Shown piece after piece: positions 1 through 10,236 of a DNA stretch of 64,000 bases. This DNA comes from Xylaria sp. FL1777 (lineage: Eukaryota > Ascomycota > Sordariomycetes > Xylariales > Xylariaceae): NCBI GenBank assembly GCA_022578965.1, contig MU400556.1:237959-301958 (forward strand), given 5' to 3'. The position numbers and the translations under genes were made by a program. Below the pieces are notes generated by a model that worked only from the letters and a program-made list of their open reading frames with translations, searched no databases and had not been told where the DNA came from. Every line of letters begins with the position of its first letter. Positions within the stretch are counted from its first letter, which is position 1.

Positions 1-1796
1 TTAAACGCGTCTAGATCGATATCTCCCGTTTGAGTGTTTCTGTGCTTTCCGAGTTCACGCAGAATCGTTAACATGGCGACGTTGGTCTTGCCACTACCAG
101 TTGGAGCGCAGATCAACATATTCCCATCGTCCTCGAAAGCTGACGGGTAGCACTTGGACTGGATTTTGTTGAGAGCTTTCGCCGAACTGAAAGGCCCTCG
201 TGCCCACTCAGGCATATCTGTGATCGGGATGCTAACATCATCAGGTTGGTTGCGCTTCTTCGGTGCTGGAACATGAATCTCTTCATAACCCTTGAATGTT
301 CTTTTGGTAGAGCCTTCTGGGAGGCGGACTTTGGGATTCGTCATGAGGTGGTTTCCCTGGTCAAAAACGAGGTTCTCCAGATTTATTAGTTTGCGAGGCT
401 GGAGACCACCAACAAGTTGGCCCTCTGCCCTCTCAGGTTTAGGCGGATCGCCAAGAGAGCCCGGCATATCAATGTCCATCTTAATCTCAATCCTTTTTGA
501 GGCATCGCCGACCTTCTTTCCCCGCAATTCATCAAGTATCCATCGAAGACCTTCAGAAGCCATTTCTCGCTCAATAACTCCTCGATTTTCATCGTCCTCT
601 GCCCTAGCTAGCCGAGTGAGCCATACGATCTTCTCCCGATTCTCGATGAGTTTCTGGACTATTTCGTGATGTTCATAATCAAAAAGCTCCATCAAGTCAT
701 TCTCGATTTCTCTTAGCTGTTTCTCTTCGCCACCTGGCTCATCGGGTTCTCCTGCGAGAATACGCAGGGCATCAGCTGTCTTATCATGCTGAATATGGGC
801 ATCGGAATAGAGGTTGCCTATCTCTCTCTGTAACCAATATGCATCGATGTCGCGAGCAGGAATATAGTTTTTCTCCTGTGATGCGGACTTTTTCTTGCTT
901 TCCGATATGCCCGGGTCAATAACCATCGCATCACCATCGGCTAGGCCACCTTCTTCTTCCACCCGCTCTTCGCCTGCACCTCCCCCAATTGCCTGCTCTT
1001 CCATGCCAGAGATGTTTTCCTCGTCATTGTCCAAAGCGGCCTCATCGTCAGAGGACTCGTCCCGGACTTCATTCGCTATGGCTGCTTCTTCATCCTCGTC
1101 CTCTTCATCAAAGACAACTGCAACACCTTGGCGATCGTCTAGCTCGCCATCGAGTTCATCCCTGCCAGCACCAGTATCCATTTCCTCGTCGTCGTTTTGG
1201 GTATCATAATCTGTAATCTTCTTTCCGAGATTTACCAACTCGTTGAATTGCTTCGGGTTCAAGCTTGACCCTATTAAATCATCGATCTCTTTCTTCTTCT
1301 CTATATCCTTCATATCCTCGTCTTTGAGATACTCGAGAACAGCATCGGCAGCACTAAGAACAACCTCGTGAGAGACGTCTCCAAGATTACTAGCAACGAG
1401 ATGCAGTATCAGGTCAAAGGTCGCACGCGTTGCGGGAGTTCGTGGCTGGTATCGGAGACCCTCAACCAATAGGTCTGCCTGTCCAAGAATGCCCGTGCCT
1501 TTTAACTGAGACGCATCGTTCCTCCGTTTCCTTTGCTCGCGAGCCAGAATGTCTTGTCCCTCTTGGGCGTCACCTCTCTCGACAGCCAAAGCACCAGTCT
1601 TCTTCCTCGTTCTGGGTGCATTGTCGCGCGTGATGCGAGAGCCCATGTCGTTGACATTAAGCCTGCCGGCTAGGGACTCAGGGTCACCAGTAGCCTCGTC
1701 GGTGCGTCGCGTAATAAATCGGCGGTCCGCCTGGAGAACCAGGTTGGACATGGCCGAGTACTTGTACTGCGACACATCTCGGTGGTGATCAGCCAT
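1..1796 (-). CDS. BRR2: Pre-mRNA splicing helicase Brr2 (U5 snRNP 200 kDa), N-terminal part
   Basis: Ski2-like RNA helicase of the U5 snRNP that unwinds U4/U6 during spliceosome activation. The frame is open without introns from the ATG at 1796 to the left edge, giving about 598 residues; yeast Brr2 is about 2,160, so the helicase body and the second cassette lie outside the window. The N-terminus begins MADHHRDVSQYKYSAMSN. Acidic stretches follow around residues 195-290, typical of the Brr2 N-terminal region. Near the edge comes the Walker A motif APTGSGKT (residues 564-571) of helicase cassette 1, preceded by the Q-like segment KIQSKCYPSAF. The start is the first in-frame ATG after a stop-containing upstream region. 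It is transcribed away from the coiled-coil gene at 2515. I am confident of the family from the N-terminus plus the Walker A context. Confidence 0.93.
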   Translation of the reverse strand, partial: MADHHRDVSQYKYSAMSNLVLQADRRFITRRTDEATGDPESLAGRLNVNDMGSRITRDNAPRTRKKTGALAVERGDAQEGQDILAREQRKRRNDASQLKGTGILGQADLLVEGLRYQPRTPATRATFDLILHLVASNLGDVSHEVVLSAADAVLEYLKDEDMKDIEKKKEIDDLIGSSLNPKQFNELVNLGKKITDYDTQNDDEEMDTGAGRDELDGELDDRQGVAVVFDEEDEDEEAAIANEVRDESSDDEAALDNDEENISGMEEQAIGGGAGEERVEEEGGLADGDAMVIDPGISESKKKSASQEKNYIPARDIDAYWLQREIGNLYSDAHIQHDKTADALRILAGEPDEPGGEEKQLREIENDLMELFDYEHHEIVQKLIENREKIVWLTRLARAEDDENRGVIEREMASEGLRWILDELRGKKVGDASKRIEIKMDIDMPGSLGDPPKPERAEGQLVGGLQPRKLINLENLVFDQGNHLMTNPKVRLPEGSTKRTFKGYEEIHVPAPKKRNQPDDVSIPITDMPEWARGPFSSAKALNKIQSKCYPSAFEDDGNMLICAPTGSGKTNVAMLTILRELGKHRNTQTGDIDLDAF

Positions 1797-2514
1797 CTTG
1801 AATAAAGAGGCTAGATGGACGCTCGAGGGCTATCTCGTGATGGCGCGTGGGAGTATCGATAGGTTAACGGCTGGTCTTAGTTGTAGACCCAATGACGTGG
1901 GCGCCGTTCGAGAAAACGGTTAAATCATCTGACTATAGCGCGCTGGATGGTATGCGGTTTGGGGAGACCAGAAAAGAAAATGGGTGTTGGGGGAGTTCTT
2001 TAATGTTTGGCGAGGTTCATACACGCCTCGACAGAAAATTTAAGAATCTGGACTTGCTCATCATCAATGGCTGTAAGTAAAGCTAAAGCTAGCTAAGGCG
2101 ACGGATGGTGGGGACTCGACATTTAGCCAATAGGATACTTAGCCCATCACTACATATTCCATTTCTAATTGGCCGAGCACTGTTTATGAACCTACCTAAT
2201 CCACTGGGATCAGGCCCCATCTATCCCTACGCAGTACGCTGTACCTACCTACATATAGGTACAGTATATAGGTACATACTTAACTTGCCTGCCCTCAAAC
2301 AGCTTCCTAATCTACACCCATAGACCTATCTACCTTGGGTATTTACATATGCAAATAGGGGACCCAAACTACCGACACTTAAGTAGACGGCGTAAGTCTA
2401 GATAAAGGTGATGGTTGCAGTTTCTGTTGTTTCCGTTGTTTCTATTTTTTTGTTTTTATGAAGGGCACACTACAAGCACATAGCACAGGCCAATAAATCA
2501 AGAGATCAATCACC
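1797..2514. other. Intergenic, divergent promoter region BRR2 / coiled-coil gene
   Basis: 718 bases between two divergent start codons, so it should hold both promoters. It contains CCTA/TAGG-rich stretches (about 2236-2280 and 2318-2335) and a T-rich tract at 2425-2460 just upstream of the plus-strand gene. I see no coding potential beyond short random ORFs. Confidence 0.6.
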
Positions 2515-4077
2515 ATGAACGCGACACCAGAGGAAGAACTGGCTGCCAACCGAGCTCGTGCGGCTCTCGAGCGACTTCTGCGCCCCAGGGGAGAACTCAT
2601 TGCCGAAAGACGGACCATGGCTCGGGATTTGGCCCAAAGTCTTGGTCAAGAGCATCTAAGCAGTCCGATATTTCTTATCGACCCGGACAAACCCGTCTCT
2701 TTGTCAGATGCTCCCCAGGAGAAGCAGAGAGAATTCATCGAAGCCGTGCAAAAGAACATTAAGCTCCAGAAAGAGCTATCAAGGCTGCGAGATGAGCACA
2801 GAGCCAGCGTCAAGGCTGCTATTCCCGCTCCCTCTTCGACTCGAGCGGATGCTGAGAGAAGACTCCTTGAGCAGCAGCTAGAATGCAATAGGTTAGAGAA
2901 GGAGCGTCAAAAACTTGACGTATTGAAAAAGCACTATGAGGAACTCAACCGTCAACCGGCCGCAGCTTCAGAGTTCCTCGATCCGACGGTCATGTTCAGG
3001 GACTGCGCTCCCTTCCCGGAGCTTCCAAAGGATCTTGTTGAAGGATTTACGAAGAACGAAGAGACGCCCCACGAGGAAGCTCAGGAGCTAGTCTCGCGAC
3101 TTCGCAAAGCGACTTTCCGTGAGAAACTAGTCTTGCAGCGTGATCAGCAGAGGCTTGAAGAGCTGAAAGCAAAGCATCCGAACGATCCCAATGATGAAGC
3201 CCTCGAAGCACAAGTGGCAGCCTTGAATGCGGTCAAAAACTCGCTTGTGAACTGGATAGAGACTATGTTGAGCAAAGCGGGCGAAGGCGAGTCAGAAGGG
3301 GCAGATGGCTCACCGAACAAGAAGAACGAAAACGACGAGCGCGATCACGAATCGCAATTGGCCGACATTGAGAAGGAATATAAACGGCATATTGAGTTGC
3401 GCAAGCAAATAATGGTCTCCATGTCTCAACTACGCAAGCTCAAGGAATTGCCACGACCACAGGTGGAGGTCACAGGATCTACTCCTACAATATTATTACC
3501 AGCCCGTCCTGAGCCGCAAACTTACCTCTTGACACCCTATCTCGAGAAACTCCAAGCACTCTCGCGAGAGCAAAAGGGGTTGGTCCAGGAAAAGGCACAC
3601 ATCAACGCCGCGATTGCACGACAGCAACAGGAGACAAACAAAACGTTGCGTCGTCTCGCACAGGACAGTAAGTTATTGTCGAAATATCCACAGCCGAAAT
3701 CTGCAAAGCCCCATTCGAATTTAAGCTTCGCCAAAGCAACCAAGAGCGCTTCTGTCACAGAGCAGATCCAACCCTGGTTATTAGCGGCAGACTCCGCCAA
3801 GATTGCGACATTGGAGGCCGTTGCCGAGGCAGTCGACAAGGGCCAGATGTCTATCGAGGACGCAATGCAAGCACTAGATCAAGTATCTATGCTCCAAAAC
3901 AAAGGGCCGCTTCATATGCCAGAAGATGGCGATACAGGGTCTGCAAAGGGAGATATGGAGTCTGCAGAGAAAAGCGGTACCAGTAGCGATAAGCGTACCG
4001 AAAAGAAACCTAAAAATGACGGGCAGAAGAGCATCTGGTCAGCTCTTGATGGAAACCTAGGCCTCATTAACGAGTGA
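2515..4077 (+). CDS. Coiled-coil protein of unknown function, 520 aa
   Basis: Intronless 520-residue protein starting at an ATG in a good fungal context (caccATGaa). I do not recognise the family. It is almost entirely charged and helical. Heptad-like coiled-coil segments lie at about residues 70-150, 190-255, 280-310 and 340-380, broken by a proline-containing linker near residue 155-175 and an acidic low-complexity patch around 260-280. The C-terminus (about 460-505) is rich in Ser, Lys and Asp and looks disordered. There is no signal peptide, membrane helix or enzymatic motif. The architecture suggests a structural or scaffolding subunit, for example of a microtubule or kinetochore assembly, but that is only inference from coiled-coil content. 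It lies divergent to BRR2 and convergent to RFC2. Confidence 0.85.
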   Translation: MNATPEEELAANRARAALERLLRPRGELIAERRTMARDLAQSLGQEHLSSPIFLIDPDKPVSLSDAPQEKQREFIEAVQKNIKLQKELSRLRDEHRASVKAAIPAPSSTRADAERRLLEQQLECNRLEKERQKLDVLKKHYEELNRQPAAASEFLDPTVMFRDCAPFPELPKDLVEGFTKNEETPHEEAQELVSRLRKATFREKLVLQRDQQRLEELKAKHPNDPNDEALEAQVAALNAVKNSLVNWIETMLSKAGEGESEGADGSPNKKNENDERDHESQLADIEKEYKRHIELRKQIMVSMSQLRKLKELPRPQVEVTGSTPTILLPARPEPQTYLLTPYLEKLQALSREQKGLVQEKAHINAAIARQQQETNKTLRRLAQDSKLLSKYPQPKSAKPHSNLSFAKATKSASVTEQIQPWLLAADSAKIATLEAVAEAVDKGQMSIEDAMQALDQVSMLQNKGPLHMPEDGDTGSAKGDMESAEKSGTSSDKRTEKKPKNDGQKSIWSALDGNLGLINE

Positions 4078-5320
4078 TGGACCATGAGAATTCGCACGAA
4101 CCAATATGAGCATCACACAACCAGTAGCTTACCTTCCTTGGTGGTCAGTCACAGCAAGAACTTCCTTTGTCCAATTAATAGGGGACCCAACCCATATCCC
4201 GATTCCCTTGTCTCCAAGGCACAGTAAATATATTACACAGTCAGCTGCCATAAGAGAGCCTTGTTTAATAATACACCGAAGTAGCCCATAGAAAATAATC
4301 CAAACTCTAAGAATTTGCTAGATGTCAGAGTACCCTAATTATAGACAGACTAAATAAACATATCAACACAATATCACCAAGCTACTACGTAGCAACCCAA
4401 GAAACCCTACACACAACAGCACAATACTCCAGGCGCATCTGCCTGTAACATTCCTTCATCCCTAACCGAAACTCAGTTAAACTAGAACGATCTACTCTAT
4501 AGCATCACAAATATCAAGAACGTTGCGTAAGGTCAGCCGTGTCTACTCAGTTCCCACCCTCACTAAGCAGATATTGCTACACATCCTCGGGCGCTCTCCA
4601 GGGTAGGAGTAAACGATCGAAGCACGCGAATCACCTACACAATAACAGACCCAAGCTCAGGCGGTTCATCCAGCCATGGCAGCATTAGTGCCTCAACTTT
4701 GTACTCTAAGTAAGGACCGTCCAATGGCTTATCACCCTGAACAGTGAAGCCGTCTAAGATCAGGGGATTCAAAGGGTGGAAAATCGACGATAACAACGAG
4801 CGATTGAGCAGCTCTAGTGCTTCGTCAGTTTGCATCCATTACGGACAGGACGCGTCTTGCTAAAAGAGGCCTATCACACAGATGGGATTTTGAAGCAGGT
4901 GATACGTCCCACGATGACATGTGACGTCCCAAGAATATAAATAGGCTTCTGAGCAGCTTAGACTCTCCGGTGATACGGAGAAATGGAAGGAGAATTCTAA
5001 GCAACTAGTTAAATCTAGCAACGAACGAGCTCTAATCCTAGGAATAGAGCATTTGTACTTCAATAGAAGATGGTTGTGCATATCTAAGCTTGTCAATACC
5101 AACACGCTATTCACACTCTCGAAGTAGCTTCAAATATTAGAAGATGAATCGTGTTCGCCACTACAGGCATCAATTAAGGCAAATGCAATTGAGGGTAGCG
5201 CTATATTAAAATCAGTGGTTTGGCTACCAGACGCCAGTCCGCCATGACGCCTTAAGATGCCATGCCTCTTTTCCCACGCCCCGTCCATTATTTATGTAAT
5301 TCCTAGGGTATATCACTTCT
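4078..5320. other. Intergenic, convergent 3' regions
   Basis: 1.24 kb between two convergent genes. It is A+T richer than the genes and holds no recognisable gene. One minus-strand ORF (4635-4835, 66 codons, ATG start) reads like protein, with a Leu/Pro-rich stretch, but has no recognised domain and no clear partner exon. I leave it uncalled. Confidence 0.5.
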
Positions 5321-6674
5321 TCATCCCTTACCGGCCAGAATATTTGATATCCTTAAGGTTAGATCTAGGATAGATAAATGCTCGTCCGCACCATCAACTA
5401 GCCGTTTGTCAACTTCAGAAAATACCAGTGTGATCTTGTTTTTGCCAAGGTCCGGAATGAGTTCGTCGTTGATTACTGCTTGATAAAGCTGTGAAAAGCA
5501 GTCAGAGCCCGATCTAATAGTCTTTTAGAGTGATGGAACTTTACCTGTGTGATGACCTGACCAGCACTCCAGCCGTCAGCCACCATCTCCTCCACGACCT
5601 TAGCTACGGCTTGGTAGGTTGCTCCCGCTGATTTCGGCTGCATGGCCTTCTGTAGTCTCTCGATAGTTGAACTCGGTATTACGCCAGCGATATCCTCAAC
5701 AATCGTGACAGAGACGACCTTAGTCGCATCATCATCCACGTCCATCTCATCCACACCGTCGTCCTCGCCTTTTTCCACAGCACCTACCAAGCGCGCCGCG
5801 CTCTGCAGGAACGTGATAGCTTTTCTCAAGTCGCCCTCGCTACATCGGATGAGCGCATCTACAGCACCATCCTCAAGCTTAACACCTTCTTTCTCAGCAA
5901 TTTCCTCGAGCCGTTTCCGCGCGTTTCCTTGGTCCAGGCTCTTGAAGCGGAACTTGCTGCAACGACTAGCGAGCGGGTCGATGATGCGGGTGACGTAGTT
6001 GCAGATGAGGCAGAAACGGGTGATCTTGCTGTATGTCTCCATCGTTCGACGGAGCGCGCTCTGCGCGTCCTGTGTCATGCTATCGGCTTCGTCGAGGATG
6101 ATGATCTTGAAGGGCGGGCAAGGGTAGCGATCTCGATAGCCCGGGGGTGGGTTCGTAAGTTGCATTCGCGCGAAATCCTTGACCTTCTCCCGCACAATAC
6201 TGATACCGCGCTCGTCGGAAGCATTCAGCTCGAGCACCCGTGCTTTCATCATCTCGGGTCCGTACAGCTCTTTCGCAAGGGCGAGGATTGTCGATGTCTT
6301 GCCGGTTCCGGGGGGGCCATAGAACAACATATGAGGAAGCTAAATCTGCATGAGAATATACGCATCTGAAGACGGGAGATTAGAAGAGTCTCACGTTAGA
6401 GGCTTGTAAAGTCCGCTGCAGGACATTGACAGTGTGATCTTGGGCTGTAACATCGCTAAGGGTTTTTGGTCGGCTGTATAAAACTGTCAGTCTCTCGCCA
6501 TTTCTCCTCCATAACGACTAACATCACGGATAAAAACATAGTCGATGATCGTACTCACTATTTCTCGACCCAGGGCTGTTTCCTGGCCGCCTGCTTTGGC
6601 TCGCTTGCTTTTGATGCCGAGGCACCGTTTGCAGCGGCAGCTTTCCGTGCCTTGAGGTCGAAAAAGCTAGCCAT
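5321..6674 (-). CDS. RFC2: Replication factor C subunit 2 (clamp loader AAA+ ATPase)
   Basis: Subunit of the RFC clamp loader that opens and loads PCNA at primer ends in the nucleus. Four exons: 6559-6674, 6395-6473, 5545-6339 and 5321-5488, giving 385 aa; all junctions are GT..AG and keep frame. Walker A GPPGTGKT is at residues 73-80. Further on are the RFC box IILDEADS, the sensor region RFCLICNYV, and the SRC arginine-finger motif in [10 protein letters not shown]. These residues and the block [18 protein letters not shown] match yeast Rfc2 (human RFC4) better than the other small subunits. The last exon restores a C-terminus; reading through the 56-base intron 3 instead would give a short, wrong end. 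An acidic insert (DEMDVDDD) after the lid domain is an ascomycete-style feature. Confidence 0.95.
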
Positions 6675-7157
6675 CTTCAACAGTAATAAAGTTGGGAGCA
6701 GCTATGTTAGGGTTGACCAGGTGCGGTTCTTCACGTATACATGGAATTGCGACGATGTCGGTGATATATATGCCTATATCCCGCGGACCCTTGTGCCTAG
6801 CGCGTATTGAGAGTGGAAGACGCGTTTTTCGCGTTAAGTGCTCATCAGCCACCAGTTTTGTGGTTCAAGCTAGAGCTTCAGCCACTTTCCCTCCACTTCA
6901 AAATATACCTACCATACTTGACATTGCGTCATCATGCATTGAGAGACGTTGGGCATGTTAATGAACTGAATAGTTACCTATCATCATTATTATCTACAGA
7001 ATCGCATCCACAGAGCCATATCTCATCATCAAGTCATACATGATATACAATTTCGGTACACGTCAATTTCCCAAGAACTCAACAGTGGGCGCCTCAGAAC
7101 ACCATCAAAATGCATCCGCTCCCATTCGACCCGCCATCATCGCAATGGTACCCCAAG
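6675..7157. other. Intergenic, RFC2 promoter and 3' end of the hydrolase gene
   Basis: 483 bases between RFC2 (start at 6674) and the stop codon of the next minus-strand gene. ORFs here are short and without protein-like composition. It contains an MluI-like ACGCGT at 6820, which resembles the MCB element found upstream of yeast DNA-replication genes. A single 6-base match is weak evidence of S-phase control. Confidence 0.45.
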
Positions 7158-9005
7158 TTAATTATCACCACGCCTTTCTTTACCATGCACCAGTTGTCGT
7201 AACCTCTTTTCCATGACATTGCGACCCTCTAGCGTTTCCCAGACTTGATGAGGTGCATCGTCGACAATGTTCCAGCGTTGCAGATTATGTGTCAGATGAG
7301 TTAGCTCTCTCTGCTTCTCCTCCCATTTTCTGTTTTGGCGGATGTGAGTCCCCGAGCTAACCAACGTAAGTGGCACGTCTTGGACTTGAATCGCCCGGCT
7401 ACTGGCCACGTCTCGTTTCGACAACGTATCGGCTACTAAGTTCTCCTGTAGCTTCGCGAAAATGTACTTGCCGGTCTGGTAAGCGGATCGGCCCCAAACA
7501 CGATCTTTTTTCGTTCGACCCTTGAACAAGGCTCCAGGCACGCGATCGAGTCCGAGTGGTGAGATGATGCCTTGGAGCCACAACATAAAGCCTCGACCAG
7601 GAGCACCCACTTCATTTAGTAAGTCTTCGTGCAATGGGTCGATGAGGAGCAGACCCTTGATGTCCTTGCCATGGCGCGAGGAGAAGATACGAGAGTATAT
7701 GGATCCGATGCCAGCACTCATGAGGACTATTCATTCATCAGTACAACTTCGGTGCTTTTTCTTAGTTTAATTCTCACTAACCCCAAGGGCCGTCTTCCCC
7801 AGCTCGCGTCAGCGCTTCATCAATGGCCTCAACAGCCATACCCGCAGAGAGCGGTGACGGTGCAGTATCGCTCTAATTTCTATTAGTGGAAATAATCATG
7901 ACTCCAGCCCAACGACACTCACCCAGGCAAAACCAGGACGATCCACAAAGCAGTACCGACTAATCGACCCGTTCTTAATGGCATTGTCGGCGAAATCCCA
8001 CAAGCCATCTTCGACTGGTCCTTCGCCACCCTCAAGTAACACAGTTGGCAGTTTCGAGCCCGTACTGTCAGTGTGATTTCCATGACAGTAGACGTGTAGC
8101 CTATATTTTCCTCCATCAACCCAGTAGAGTTTCCCGGGTGCCGCGAAGCCAGCATCGAGGGCGCGGAGCAACAGTGTGCAAGTCATGAGGAATACGACAA
8201 CCGCCAGTATTATCACAAAGATTATTGATATCAGAACCGCAATCCACTCGCTCACTGTGCGTCGAGTTTCGGCGCGTCCCGTCAGTCGTTCCTCCTCTTC
8301 ATATTTTCCCCACTCAACGAGACGATCGGTGGTAAGGGTCCAGATAGCCGTAACCAAAGCCCCTGGTAAGAGGTATTAGCCTATGACCTACTTCACACAG
8401 ACGAGACCTTTTTTGGTTTTGGTTTTCTTCACTTACACAACACGCTGGCTATACCGACCCATCCTTCTTCATACCTTGTCTGATGCACAGAGATCAAGAT
8501 AACGGCATTGACGAGAAGAATGCCGCTCGTAACAATACTCGCGATCCTCACGGCCTTCGAGGGCACTGCGAAGAACAGCAGAGTAAACAGCAAATTGGCA
8601 AGCGCCAAACTGGCATAACTAAAGGGGAAGAAGCCCGATCCCCTGATGTAGAAACCTGGTGGCGTGACGAAGGTCGAGACTAGGAGGATAACCCACCATG
8701 CAAAGGCGATGAAAGTAAGAAAGATGGTAAAATATCTGGTGAATCGAATACTCCAGAGGTTGTATGGCGAGACCTGTAAATTCCAGTTAGCATCGCACGG
8801 CTTACACTTTTGGACTTTAGCAGAATGTTCGTACTGCTGGATCATCTGGACTAAGGAAGACTCCAGTGTCGACCCTATTTGGCAAGAGGCGGGTATGTTC
8901 GTTGGGAGGTGCCGAGTCTCGATCAGGGTTCGGCGAGTTTCTCTCAGACGTATAGTCAGAGTCCCTCTCGTTCTGGTCTCCGCGAGAGCCCCAAATGCTC
9001 TTCAT
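7158..9005 (-). CDS. Multi-pass membrane protein with a degenerate alpha/beta-hydrolase domain
   Basis: Five exons: 8835-9005, 8437-8773, 7923-8362, 7782-7872 and 7158-7726, giving 535 aa. Every junction preserves frame (introns 61, 74, 50 and 55 bases). The N-terminal about 55 residues are hydrophilic and include a HTRLLPN motif. Then come about five hydrophobic helices (residues 60-90, 95-120, 125-145, 155-175, 205-240), followed by an alpha/beta-hydrolase fold. The oxyanion strand is present (PTVLLEGGEGP), as is a conserved block around LLLIDPLHEDLL. Where a serine nucleophile is expected (GxSxG), the sequence reads MSAGIGS (residues 349-355), placing glycine at the nucleophile position. 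A late histidine (DDAPHQVW) remains. Family knowledge: fungi carry such proteins under names like mitochondrial integral membrane protein. Location and function are not shown by the sequence. Confidence 0.85.
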
Positions 9006-10236
9006 GTTGACGATAGGTTAACTCGAGCGGGGAAGAAGGCAAGGATGTCGGGGTTTAGTTGACTGAGACAAGGTGTTGGGATTGTTTCATTCCGACCCTA
9101 TACTTTATATAATGTGGAAATCATAAGTTAGAGGCAGCGCTAAAATACTCAGGTTGGTGTGTCAGGTTACCTAGGAAGGAGGCGTATTGTACTGATCACG
9201 AATATTTTGGCCTTTGTTTTTTAAAATGTGGTGACTGACCTCATGCTAGATCTTGGAGAAATAGTATATTTAAACTATTTTACCTCTCACTTTTATAACG
9301 AGGACTACTATTCTGGCACATAAATACAGTTAGAACAGAAGCTCGTGAGCCCCCCGTCTATCGAAAAATGGAGGGTTTACTCCGGCTTGTCTTGCGTCGA
9401 TATGCAAGACATCGCGCTTCTCATTGTCATTGCCATTCGACCATTACGTCACGACTAGAATTCTCGAATTTCTCTCCACTTTAGAAGGTTGTGCCATTTC
9501 CACTACTGCCCAATCCAGTATCGACCTCCCGCATCTCTATGCTGCAATTCGCTGCTTTTATGAGCGGTTCTCTGGGCTCTGATCAGCTGCCTAGCTAATG
9601 ACAATACTAAACTAGTCAAATTGCTAAAGTAGCCATCTAGAGGTGGGCAATACGTATGCTTCTACCTCTCAACTCATTAAATACTTCTTCTCGACCAGTC
9701 CTTAAAGCAAGCCACTTGCTTATTTTACTCTCTAGATCGATGCTTAGTACATCGTGTCGGTAGTTTTTTTGCCTCTGTGCTGTGCCTATTTTATCCCGTT
9801 AATGTCTCTTATCTGGTATGAGACGGTGATTCAATCCCGAAGTTCAATACATGTTGAAGTATAATTTCGTACCACGCATGTTCAGGGCTACTCATATGTG
9901 CTTTTCTTATTAATGTGCTGTATATATTCCACAATTTTGCCTGCTGGTACGTTGTACGCAACGGCGTCGAGCCTCAGCATCATGACTATCATGCTAGCTT
10001 TCGATGGTTTTTTTTTTCAATCTTCCCTGCCCAAGCTGCACCTGCATCGACAAATGTAACAAGTTTGTCTATGAAACCGCCAATAATAAAGTATAGTATG
10101 AGTATACGCTCATGCAAATTGGAAACCACCGCACACGTTTAGCCGACATGTGGTCGATAGGTAAAGATTAAAAGAATTGGGAGGAATCATGTAGTTAATA
10201 ATATGGTGTTGTTCGCGGTTTGTGGAATATTCCACA
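9006..10236. other. Intergenic, no gene seen
   Basis: 1.23 kb between the start of the hydrolase-like gene and the 3' end of the next minus-strand gene. Moderately A+T rich. A plus-strand ORF at 9915-10142 has no protein-like features. No repeat or RNA gene recognised. Confidence 0.5.

Noticed and set aside
895..1216. Plus-strand Ser-rich ORFs
   Set aside because: Antisense of the acidic region of BRR2 (GAA/GAT codons read backwards as Ser/Phe codons).
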